Assembly (NCBI GenBank): GCA_029934555.1
Contig: JAOZMA010000162.1
Location: 1 to 5,543 of the forward strand
Reading direction: 5' to 3'
Source of the DNA: Acidimicrobiia bacterium
GTDB lineage: Bacteria > Actinomycetota > Acidimicrobiia > Spongiisociales > UBA5794
DNA length: 5,543 bases
The translations under genes were made by a program, and so were the position numbers. This document shows, piece by piece, positions 1 through 5,306 of the stretch. Numbering within the stretch: the stretch's first letter is position 1; every line of letters starts with the position of its first letter. The notes under the pieces were generated by a model. It made no database searches. It was not told the DNA's origin and worked only from the letters and a program-made list of their open reading frames with translations.

Positions 1-2
1 CT

Positions 3-2402
3 CTCATCGAACAGCTCACCAGAATGGGGCTCTTCGATCCGCTCGTTCCCGCTGTATTCCCGACCGAGTACGACGCCCTTGATCACGCCCTGATGTGGAC
101 GCGGGGAGTGTGGTCGGGGGGCGGCGTGCAAGCGACACGACTCGACGTGCTCATGTCTGGAGTCGTCTTCACACACCGCTTGACGAACCGGGATATCGAA
201 GCCGGGACGGTGGCCTCCGATCCCGATCTGGACGTGCTCGGCGTCGACGTCACCGATGTCGGCGAATCGCTGACGATCCCCGGTGTGGGAATCGTCAGAA
301 CGTCGTTCGGCGACGAGGTCGACGGGCATGGTTGGAAGCAACTCGTCGGGCCTGCCGGATGGCTGGAGGGCTTCGATGCGGGAGAGCTCGTTGCGTTTGT
401 ACGCCACCCCGAGGGTCGTCTCACATTGGAGTCCGTCGTCGACGTCGAGGAGGGCACGGCGGAGACCGAGGCACTCGAGGCCGCTTTCGAGGCGGAGCAA
501 CTGACCGACAACGCCGGCGTCGACACCTTCCCGATGATGGTCAACCTCCTGGTATCCAATCCGACTCTCTTCCGCCGCCCCGTACCACCGGTGGGTGAGC
601 TCCTGGCTCGAACAGGCCTCGAGGCACGCCGCGAGCACATCGGTTCCGCGGACCTTGACTGGCTCCCTCCCGGGATCGCCATGGCCTTTGTGAAGGGCGC
701 TCTCCTCGCCGATGCCTACGGCATGGAGTATTGCTGCCGATCGACCCTCGCCACGGTCATCGATGCGTGGAAGGACTTCGGTTTTCTCAACCGACCGATC
801 GACGATCCCGAAGCGGTCGTCGCAGCGCTCAATCACGGTGGCACGCTCTTCGCGTTCGGAACCTGGGCATATCTCACGTGGGGAGCGTTCCCCCGCCTCG
901 AAGCGTTCCTCGAGGAACTCGCTGACCGTACCGGTCGCCGCGCCGGCCCGGCCCTCTACCTGGTGGCGGAGATGCGGATGTGGAACGGCGATCTCCTCGG
1001 GGCGGAAGCCGTCGCCGACCGGGCTCTCAATTATGACCCGGACAACGTCGAGGCCACGGCCCTTCTCGCCAGGCTGGCATCGATCCGCGGCAACGGCAAG
1101 GAGGCGTTGCGCCTGCTCCGCAAGTTCGATCCCGGTCAGCCCGATGTCGAGTTCCTCAGCAGCCTGTTCGACCCGTACCCGGATGCTCGCCGCAACGATC
1201 CATGCCCGTGCGAATCGGGACTGAAGTACAAGGTTTGCTGCGCGGTGCACCCCCAGATCAACGGGTCGCAGCGCACCCAGTGGCTGTCCCACAAACTGCG
1301 GACGTTCATTAGTACGCCCAGACGTGAAGCAGACACCATGGAGTTAGCCCGCATCGCCGCCGAGGTGGATGAGCGCAGCGACGAACGGGACGTTGAACGG
1401 TTCGCCGATGACCCCTTCATCCTCGACGTCGCTGCACTCGACGCCGCTATCCATGACTTCATCGCCCAGTGGGGGCCGCTCCTGCCCGACGACGAACGCG
1501 ACACGATCGAGCTGTGGGCACTCAGCGATCGCCGTCTGTGGGAGGTCGCCGGCGATCCCCACGACTTCCTCATCCCCCTTCGGGACACCGCAACCGGAGA
1601 GGTGATCGACGTGTACGACGAACTCGGTTCCGGAACGATGCACAGCGGGGCTCTTGTGCTCGCCCGGGTCGTGCCTGCGTTCGGTGCCGATCGTGTGATC
1701 GGAACGCCACTCGCCATCGACATCCGTCACCGCGATGGACTGCTCGAACTCCTCGACGACTCGCCCGATGCTGAGGATTTCGCCGCCTGGTACGGGTTCG
1801 TGGCGGCACCGCCTCGCATGTCGACGACGGAGGGTCAGGAGATGGTGAGCTGTGTGACAGTGGCAGATCCATCCGGGCTCGGTTGGGAAGTGCTCGGGGA
1901 AGCGCTCGACGAGCTCTTCGAACGGACCGACGAGGGTGAATGGTCATGGACGTTCGCCAACTACAAGGACGAGAACGTGTTGCGCGCGTCGTTGTTCCGG
2001 AAGGACGACGTCCTCGTCATCGCGACACTCTCCGAAGAACGCATGGACGACGTCCTCGACGCGCTGCCGGACATGGACATCGTCGAAGACGAACGCGTGC
2101 CGATCAGGTCACCACGTGATCTCGAGCAGCTCCGGTCGCCGGGGGCGCAACCTTCCGAACCCGTGGAGATGACACCCGAGCTTGAGGAATTCATGCGCGG
2201 GCGGATGCGCGAGATGGAGGACTATTGGCTTGACGAGAGTATCCCGGCACTGACCGGTCTGACACCCCGGGAGGCAGCGGCCGACCCGACCCGTCGCGAG
2301 GATCTCATCACACTGCTCAACTCCTTCGACCACATGACGGATGGATCGGACTTCAGTGGGTTCGACGCTGACCGGTTGCGACGCGAGCTGGGTCTGAGCT
2401 GA
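3..2402 (+). CDS. Large SEC-C motif protein with TPR-like helices (5' end probably outside the window)
   Basis: The best landmark is a SEC-C zinc motif, CPC-x8-CC, with Cys at about residues 394, 396, 405 and 406 (numbered from the ATG at 24), preceded by RNDP. The family binds zinc and is found at the SecA C-terminus and in many uncharacterised proteins. Residues ~305-375 are helical repeats resembling TPRs (a PDNVEA turn near 339). The second half has a mixed region ending in STTEGQEMVSC and a C-terminal segment (~735-792, WLDESIPAL..LTPREAAADP) that recurs in large actinobacterial SEC-C proteins. No signal peptide or membrane segment is visible, so it is probably cytosolic. The frame is open from base 3, and no Shine-Dalgarno sequence precedes the ATG at 24. 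Residues before it (IEQLTR) could continue a helix, so the true start is probably upstream; the ATG at 24 is the first candidate inside the window. It ends at TGA 2400-2402, convergent with the MazF gene. Function unknown; a regulatory or stress role is only a guess. Confidence 0.87.
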   Translation, partial: LIEQLTRMGLFDPLVPAVFPTEYDALDHALMWTRGVWSGGGVQATRLDVLMSGVVFTHRLTNRDIEAGTVASDPDLDVLGVDVTDVGESLTIPGVGIVRTSFGDEVDGHGWKQLVGPAGWLEGFDAGELVAFVRHPEGRLTLESVVDVEEGTAETEALEAAFEAEQLTDNAGVDTFPMMVNLLVSNPTLFRRPVPPVGELLARTGLEARREHIGSADLDWLPPGIAMAFVKGALLADAYGMEYCCRSTLATVIDAWKDFGFLNRPIDDPEAVVAALNHGGTLFAFGTWAYLTWGAFPRLEAFLEELADRTGRRAGPALYLVAEMRMWNGDLLGAEAVADRALNYDPDNVEATALLARLASIRGNGKEALRLLRKFDPGQPDVEFLSSLFDPYPDARRNDPCPCESGLKYKVCCAVHPQINGSQRTQWLSHKLRTFISTPRREADTMELARIAAEVDERSDERDVERFADDPFILDVAALDAAIHDFIAQWGPLLPDDERDTIELWALSDRRLWEVAGDPHDFLIPLRDTATGEVIDVYDELGSGTMHSGALVLARVVPAFGADRVIGTPLAIDIRHRDGLLELLDDSPDAEDFAAWYGFVAAPPRMSTTEGQEMVSCVTVADPSGLGWEVLGEALDELFERTDEGEWSWTFANYKDENVLRASLFRKDDVLVIATLSEERMDDVLDALPDMDIVEDERVPIRSPRDLEQLRSPGAQPSEPVEMTPELEEFMRGRMREMEDYWLDESIPALTGLTPREAAADPTRREDLITLLNSFDHMTDGSDFSGFDADRLRRELGLS

Positions 2403-2403
2403 C

Positions 2404-2421
2404 CGTCGTTGTGGCACGACG
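2404..2421. terminator. Short hairpin between convergent genes, possible bidirectional terminator
   Basis: CGTCGT and ACGACG form a perfect 6-bp stem with a 6-nt loop, starting 2 nt after the SEC-C stop codon and 36 nt beyond the MazF stop on the other strand. No T-tract follows on either side. Its position between two convergent stop codons is the main argument; the stem is short, so this is weak. Confidence 0.3.
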
Positions 2422-2456
2422 AATCGAAGTGCCCGCGACTCGTGACCAGGTGCAGT

Positions 2457-2765
2457 TCAACAGTCCGTTGCATCCCGAAGAGCTCGGCAGGTTTCGGCGA
2501 GCCGGACCGCTCCCAGTGTTGCGACTCTCCGGTGGAAGGACTCCCGTGGCAGCGTGTGGAGATTGTCGAAGTTGACGAAGCTCACGGTGGGCACACCGTC
2601 TGCTTCCGGGGTCAGCTCCACTTCGGAGACAACACCACGCCGGATCCGTGTCAGCGCGGCAACGACGATGGATCCAATGCGGTCGGCGACGGGACCCCGC
2701 GTGAGGATCAGGACCGGCCGGTCGCCACCGGGGGTAGCGGCGAACCAGATCTCACCGCGTTGCAT
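2457..2765 (-). CDS. mazF: MazF/PemK-type mRNA interferase toxin
   Basis: This is a 102-residue protein of normal length for the MazF/PemK family of sequence-specific endoribonucleases, which cleave RNA and stop growth when the antitoxin is lost. It opens with MQRGEIW, the usual RGEIW start of the fold. GGDRPVLIL follows (residues 13-21, the RPVLVL strand), then ADRIGSIVVAALT and FVNFDNLHTLPRESF (63-77), the conserved strand and loop near the active site. I chose the ATG at 2765 because the family begins here; the frame stays open upstream to 2978, but that part is antisense-like filler with no family resemblance. The start overlaps the antitoxin stop by 14 nt and has no strong Shine-Dalgarno of its own, so translation is probably coupled to the antitoxin. 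RNA target unknown. Family assignment is secure; activity is inferred. Confidence 0.92.
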   Translation of the reverse strand: MQRGEIWFAATPGGDRPVLILTRGPVADRIGSIVVAALTRIRRGVVSEVELTPEADGVPTVSFVNFDNLHTLPRESFHRRVATLGAVRLAETCRALRDATDC

Positions 2766-2997
2766 CAGCCCAGTCCGTCCAGTCCTCCGCCGGTCCCCAA
2801 TCGGCGGTCTCCCCGAATGCCTGCTCGTCGTTGGTGAGAGGCCTATCGAGCCATGCGCCGATGTCTCCCTCCGCTTGAAGGCGCACAAGATGTCGGCGAA
2901 GCGCCTCACGAAGAAGCTCGGAACGGTCGATCCCAAGGCGATCAGCCCAAACCGTGGCGTCGGCGGCTTCCTGATCACCGACTCTGAAACTCAACAT
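2752..2997 (-). CDS. Ribbon-helix-helix antitoxin partner of MazF (MazE role)
   Basis: This 81-residue protein has an N-terminal RHH DNA-binding domain: strand MLSFRVGD (1-8), helix around 10-19, LGIDRSE turn (20-26), then helix LLREALRRHLVRL (27-39). The rest (40-81) is acidic and tryptophan-rich (WLD, DWGP, DWTDWAD), as expected of a flexible tail that wraps the toxin. It lies directly upstream of mazF and overlaps it by 14 nt, the usual antitoxin-first order. Start choice: an ATG at 3003 (adding Met-Thr) is only 1 nt from the GGAGG site, too close for normal initiation, while the ATG at 2997 is 7 nt away, so I use 2997. If transcription starts near 3003, leaderless initiation there is possible. 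It probably represses its own promoter through the palindrome just upstream. Called MazE by position; the DNA-binding fold is RHH, not AbrB. Confidence 0.88.
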   Translation of the reverse strand: MLSFRVGDQEAADATVWADRLGIDRSELLREALRRHLVRLQAEGDIGAWLDRPLTNDEQAFGETADWGPAEDWTDWADATR

Positions 2998-3004
2998 CGT
3001 CATA

Positions 3005-3009
3005 CCTCC
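3005..3009 (-). promoter_or_regulatory. Shine-Dalgarno site deciding the antitoxin start
   Basis: On the minus strand, GGAGG at 3009-3005 is 1 nt from ATG 3003 and 7 nt from in-frame ATG 2997. Normal spacing favours the second ATG, giving a protein two residues shorter than the longest reading. Confidence 0.7.
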
Positions 3010-3037
3010 ACTCTATGTTGTATGACAACACTGTCAA
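3010..3037 (-). promoter_or_regulatory. Promoter of the RHH antitoxin-mazF operon
   Basis: On the minus strand, a perfect TTGACA -35 (3037-3032) is followed after 16 bp by TAGAGT (3015-3010; 4 of 6 matches to TATAAT). The predicted transcription start falls at about 3003, so the leader is essentially absent or only a few nt long. That raises the possibility of leaderless translation from ATG 3003, or very early initiation at ATG 2997. Confidence 0.6.
3016..3036. promoter_or_regulatory. Overlapping inverted repeats in the promoter spacer: probable antitoxin operator
   Basis: TGTTGT-ATG-ACAACA (3016-3030) is a perfect 6-bp inverted repeat that fills 15 of the 16 spacer bases between the -35 and -10 boxes. 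A second inverted repeat, TGACA-ACAC-TGTCA (3023-3036), overlaps it and covers the -35 box. RHH dimers usually bind short inverted or tandem half-sites and often occupy several neighbouring ones, so this is a good candidate for autorepression by the antitoxin or toxin-antitoxin complex. Binding is inferred. Confidence 0.6.
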
Positions 3038-3351
3038 GGCAACAAGCGGTGCTGTCATTGCCCGGCTCCATCACGGCGAACGTATCAGCCGCCCAAGACA
3101 CGAAACGCGACGACCAGTCCGTTCAGAGGGATGGCGCCGAGAGTCCTCGACCGTTCTCTCCGGATGGTCCCCCACATCCGGAGACGATTCGATTGGCTCG
3201 CATCGCCTTCAGGAGTCTGGAAACTGCGCCTGATCTGACATACGGTGTCACGATGAACGAGATCACCCAACCAGATCGCCGCAATCGGGGAATCTGGATC
3301 CGCGAGGAGAGGGCTTGCCACGCTGATCTCCTCAATACCGACCAAAACCTC
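3038..3351. other. Non-coding stretch between two divergent TA promoters
   Basis: About 310 bp lie between the leftward antitoxin promoter and the rightward MNT-HEPN promoter. I read all six frames; the open stretches (for example minus 3085-3345) show no recognisable family and no convincing ribosome binding site. It holds a strong hairpin at 3157-3184 and one CTTGCCA copy at 3314-3320, related to copies in the flanking promoters. It could be decayed DNA, a spacer left by insertion, or carry a small RNA; the sequence does not decide. Confidence 0.5.
3157..3184. repeat. 10-bp perfect inverted repeat with 8-nt loop
   Basis: TCTCCGGATG and CATCCGGAGA are exact reverse complements separated by GTCCCCCA. 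It lies mid-intergenic, about 150 bp from the antitoxin start and 240 bp from the MNT start, so it is not beside any stop codon. No T-tract follows on either strand. It could be a regulator-binding palindrome, a stem of an unrecognised RNA, or a relic terminator. Confidence 0.55.
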
Positions 3352-3380
3352 TTGTCATGCATACTTGCCAGATGTACGAT
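3352..3380 (+). promoter_or_regulatory. Promoter of the MNT-HEPN operon
   Basis: TTGTCA (3352-3357; 5 of 6 to TTGACA) and TACGAT (3375-3380; 4 of 6 to TATAAT) are separated by exactly 17 bp. Transcription would begin near 3387, about 40 nt before the MNT start codon. An imperfect inverted repeat, CTTGCCA (3364-3370) and TGTCAAG (3386-3392; one mismatch), brackets the -10 box and is a possible operator for the winged-helix domain of the first gene product. Confidence 0.55.
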
Positions 3381-3414
3381 ATTCCTGTCAAGGAGAACAG
3401 CACTCCACTCCGGC

Positions 3415-3420
3415 AGAGGT
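3415..3420 (+). promoter_or_regulatory. Shine-Dalgarno site of the MNT gene
   Basis: AGAGGT lies 6 nt before ATG 3427. It fixes this start in a frame that is otherwise open far upstream (back to 2554, antisense to the MazF operon). Confidence 0.6.
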
Positions 3421-3426
3421 GTACCG

Positions 3427-4059
3427 ATGCAAGCGGCGCATGCAATTTCGTCGATCATCCCATCGAGTCACGGAGCCGTGCTCGAAGTCCTTGCCCGCAC
3501 GGATACATCGCTCTCGGCACGTGCCGTCGCTCGACTCACCGACGGACGCGTGAGCCACACGCAGGCCAACACCGTCCTCAAGTCTCTGAAAGCGGCCGGC
3601 ATCGTCACATGCGAGACTCACCCACCGGCCATCCTGTACTCCCTCAACCGGCGACACGTCGCTGCTGACGCTGTCGTAGCTCTGGCCTCGATGCGCACCG
3701 TTCTCTTCGACCGGATGCGCTCCACCATCACCTCGTGGGATCCGGAACCCGCTGCAGCGTGGGTGTTCGGTTCCTTCGCTCGAGGGGAAGCGCATACAGA
3801 CAGCGATATCGACATCCTGGTCGTCCGTCCCGATTCGGTCGGCGAAGATGACCCTGCATGGCAAAGGCAGATCACCCGGTTCGATCAAGACGTTCGTGAC
3901 TGGAGTGGAAATGATTGCAACACCATCGAGTTCGGTCGGCGAGAATTCGCCGAACTGGTCGCATCGAGTGAGCGACTCCCCACGGATGTGGCCGACGACG
4001 GGATCCACCTCTTCGGTGATCCCGTACCCAGAGGTGCGATCCGGCGAGGGCAGGCATGA
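3427..4059 (+). CDS. Winged-helix plus MNT-type nucleotidyltransferase, probable antitoxin of a HEPN toxin
   Basis: This 210-residue protein has two parts. Residues ~12-75 look like a MarR/ArsR-type winged helix (VLARTDTSLSARAVARL, then VSHTQANTVLKSLKAAGIV as recognition helix, and a wing ending ILYSLN). Residues ~108-200 are a minimal nucleotidyltransferase with the signature GSFARG..SDIDILV: G115-S116, ten residues, then D127 and D129, matching GS-x10-DxD exactly. E168 may be the third metal ligand. In known MntA-HepT systems such enzymes add AMP to the HEPN toxin and silence it. Here the added winged helix suggests that it also represses its own operon. The stop overlaps the next start (ATGA, 4056-4059), so the two proteins are co-translated. 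The start at 3427 is supported by AGAGGT 6 nt upstream and the promoter at 3352-3380. Domains are clear; antitoxin action is inferred. Confidence 0.88.
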   Translation: MQAAHAISSIIPSSHGAVLEVLARTDTSLSARAVARLTDGRVSHTQANTVLKSLKAAGIVTCETHPPAILYSLNRRHVAADAVVALASMRTVLFDRMRSTITSWDPEPAAAWVFGSFARGEAHTDSDIDILVVRPDSVGEDDPAWQRQITRFDQDVRDWSGNDCNTIEFGRREFAELVASSERLPTDVADDGIHLFGDPVPRGAIRRGQA

Positions 4060-4433
4060 ATCCACTTCTGATCGCCCGACGACACCTCGATAAGGCGAGA
4101 GAGTTCCTCGAGGCAGCGGAGGTCTCGCTCGACCTCGACATGCTCAACGCCGCCACTTCGAACGCGGTCGTTTCGGGCATCAATTCGAAGGACGCTATCT
4201 GTCTCCACCTAACCGGACGGACACAGAAGAATCGGAACCACGCAGATGCCGCGGCAGAACTGAAGCGGGCAGGCAAGCGTGCCGGAGATCTGGCGCCGAC
4301 GCTCACCCGGCTGCTCAAGACCAAGAGCAAGGCCCAGTATCAGAGTGTGCCGGTCACCCGCCCCGCCGCGGTCAAAGCCATCCAGCAGGCCACGACTCTG
4401 TTCAGCGAAGCGCAGGACATCGTCACTTCGTAG
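4056..4433 (+). CDS. HEPN-domain protein, probable ribonuclease toxin paired with the MNT protein
   Basis: This 125-residue protein is helical throughout, matching the size of small HEPN proteins. The first helices (LDKAREFLEAAEVSL, then MLNAATSNAVVSGINSKDAICL) are followed by R55-TQKNRN-H62, an RX6H form of the HEPN RX4-6H ribonuclease motif, and by two more helices (ADAAAELKRA, and ~105-123). Active HEPN toxins cut RNA as dimers with this Arg/His pair at the interface. The start codon overlaps the MNT stop (ATGA), with GAGGG 5 nt before it, so expression follows the antitoxin. In classical HepT-MntA pairs the HEPN gene usually comes first; here the order is reversed. The target (tRNA or mRNA) cannot be read from sequence. 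An inactive HEPN partner is possible, but both key residues are present. Confidence 0.82.
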   Translation: MNPLLIARRHLDKAREFLEAAEVSLDLDMLNAATSNAVVSGINSKDAICLHLTGRTQKNRNHADAAAELKRAGKRAGDLAPTLTRLLKTKSKAQYQSVPVTRPAAVKAIQQATTLFSEAQDIVTS

Positions 4434-4500
4434 ATCAGAGAGTCACTGCTGCCCACAGGCGTCATGTCTTGCCGCGACACTTCCAGATAATCCTGTTTCG

Positions 4501-4519
4501 GCTCCCGGCTGGTGGGAGT
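4501..4519 (+). terminator. Hairpin downstream of the MNT-HEPN operon
   Basis: CTCCC (4502-4506) pairs with GGGAG (4514-4518) around a 7-nt loop, extended by a G-T wobble at 4501/4519. It lies about 70 nt after the HEPN stop and has no T-tract. It may end the operon weakly or belong to the leader of the next gene. Confidence 0.3.
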
Positions 4520-4531
4520 AGGTTTGAGGAT

Positions 4532-4563
4532 GGGCCCCGTGCCCGCGGGCACGAATCCGGCCC
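4532..4563. promoter_or_regulatory. Perfect 16-bp palindrome inside a larger hairpin, upstream of the SRPBCC gene
   Basis: Bases 4538-4553 (CGTGCCCGCGGGCACG) equal their own reverse complement over all 16 positions. Outside, GGGCC (4532-4536) can pair with GGCCC (4559-4563), giving a larger stem with an uneven internal loop. The palindrome ends 30 nt before the SRPBCC start codon, leaving room for the AGGTGAGG ribosome site. As DNA it suits a homodimeric regulator; as RNA it forms a 6-bp GC-rich stem with a CGCG loop that could terminate upstream transcription or affect translation. The sequence does not tell which. Confidence 0.5.
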
Positions 4564-4583
4564 GGAACCGAGGTGAGGCACAG

Positions 4584-5042
4584 ATGCACACCGAGGTAAC
4601 ACGCACGTATCCCGTGGCAGTGAAGATCGGTTTCGACTACTGCGACGACTTCAACACGTGGCCGTTGTGGTACTCGAGCATGACCGAGCTCATCGCCCCG
4701 GAGAAGGCGAGATGGTTGGAGCCGGGGGACGAGGTCCGTTTCGGCTACAAGCTGCTCGGCCGTCGTATCGAAGGCGTGACCATTCTGGATAAATCCATCG
4801 ACGGCGAGTTGGTGTGGTTCCACACGGAAATCCCGGGGTTGCCGGTGGTCCACTTCGCATACCACTACGCGGGGATCGAGCCGGAGCGGTTCGAACTGCG
4901 CGTGGAGTTGGAGACCGAGGAGCCGACGAGCTTCTTCGGCAGGACCGTCGACCGCATGGTGATGCCGCGAGCGCTCGAGCGGGATCTCAGAGCAAGTATG
5001 GACAACCTGGCGGACATCTTCGCTGCAAGGCTCTTCGAATAG
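4584..5042 (+). CDS. SRPBCC (START/polyketide cyclase-like) family protein
   Basis: This 152-residue protein has the size and layout of the SRPBCC helix-grip fold, which holds small hydrophobic ligands in a deep pocket. An initial strand (EVTRTYPVAV) leads to a helix and the typical W-rich turn (FNTWPLWYSSM, residues 23-33). Then comes a run of strands (residues ~49-110: DEVRFGYKLLG, IEGVTILDK, ELVWFHTEIPG, RFELRVELE) and a long C-terminal helix (121-149, ending NLADIFAARL). The ligand is unknown and no catalytic residue is diagnostic. I chose ATG 4584 because AGGTGAGG lies 5 nt upstream and the fold starts here; an in-frame ATG at 4512 would add 24 low-complexity residues running through the palindrome. 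It is separated by 150 nt from the HEPN gene and likely has its own transcript. It may be the resident chromosomal gene beside the inserted TA modules. Confidence 0.83.
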   Translation: MHTEVTRTYPVAVKIGFDYCDDFNTWPLWYSSMTELIAPEKARWLEPGDEVRFGYKLLGRRIEGVTILDKSIDGELVWFHTEIPGLPVVHFAYHYAGIEPERFELRVELETEEPTSFFGRTVDRMVMPRALERDLRASMDNLADIFAARLFE

Positions 5043-5054
5043 ACGGATGAAGCT

Positions 5055-5089
5055 GAACCGATCGGCGCCTCTCCGACGCCGGTCGGTTC
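5055..5089 (+). terminator. Strong 13-bp hairpin after the SRPBCC gene
   Basis: GAACCGATCGGCG (5055-5067) pairs with CGCCGGTCGGTTC (5077-5089) over 13 bp with a single G-T wobble and a 9-nt loop, starting 12 nt after the stop codon. No T-tract follows; U-less hairpin terminators are commonly proposed in actinobacteria. Since the nitroreductase remnant converges from the other side, it may serve both strands. Confidence 0.65.
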
Positions 5090-5138
5090 GCGCGTCCGGA
5101 CCGACCGCGGCCGGGGTCGTTTCCTTAGACCGCTTCCG

Positions 5139-5294
5139 TCATCCTCTCGGGCGACCGACGGGGAGGAGATAGAAGGGTCCGTGGTCGGTCGGCAGATCGA
5201 CGAGTTCCGAGACGGCGGTGTCGTCGAACGCTCCGACCGGGACCGCGTCGAGGCCGAGGGCGGTGGCCTGGAGCATCAGGACACGCGATTCGAT
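5139..5294 (-). pseudogene. Nitroreductase-family C-terminal remnant, 5' part lost
   Basis: Only the last ~51 codons remain. They match the end of the flavin nitroreductase/SagB-like fold: RVLMLQATALGLDAVPVGAFDD, then a short helix (VSELVDLP), then FYLLPVGRP close to the stop at 5141-5139. In intact members this follows about 150 residues carrying the FMN-binding and substrate parts, all missing here. Reading upstream in the same frame meets TGA at 5297-5295 and another TGA at 5309-5307, where the RES reading frame ends. The fragment has no plausible start or ribosome site and cannot make an enzyme. The simplest reading is that the gene was cut off when the RES-containing segment arrived. Family assignment rests on the conserved tail only. 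Confidence 0.65.
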
Positions 5295-5306
5295 TCAGTG
5301 GAAGAG

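Noticed and set aside
83..682. 199-codon open frame on the minus strand inside the SEC-C gene
   Set aside because: Serine/arginine/proline-rich translation typical of the antisense of a GC-rich gene; no family resemblance. The same holds for the other antisense frames up to 2473.
2766..2978. 71-residue N-terminal extension of the MazF frame
   Set aside because: It overlaps nearly the whole antitoxin gene in another frame. MazF proteins start at the RGEIW segment, which is at ATG 2765.
3085..3345. 86-codon minus-strand frame in the intergenic stretch
   Set aside because: No recognised domain, no clear ribosome site, and it reads across the 10-bp hairpin. It cannot be excluded but is not supported.
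2554..3426. Long upstream extension of the MNT reading frame on the plus strand (about 290 codons before ATG 3427)
   Set aside because: It runs antisense through the mazEF operon and through the intergenic palindromes, has no recognisable domain, and the MNT family fold, Shine-Dalgarno and promoter all point to 3427.
4486..4491. GATAAT as a -10 box for the SRPBCC gene
   Set aside because: Five of six matches, but no acceptable -35 at 16-18 bp and no extended -10; too weak to annotate.
4512..4583. Earlier ATG at 4512 for the SRPBCC gene
   Set aside because: The 24 extra residues are low-complexity, encoded by the palindromic leader, and lack a good ribosome site, whereas AGGTGAGG lies 5 nt before ATG 4584.
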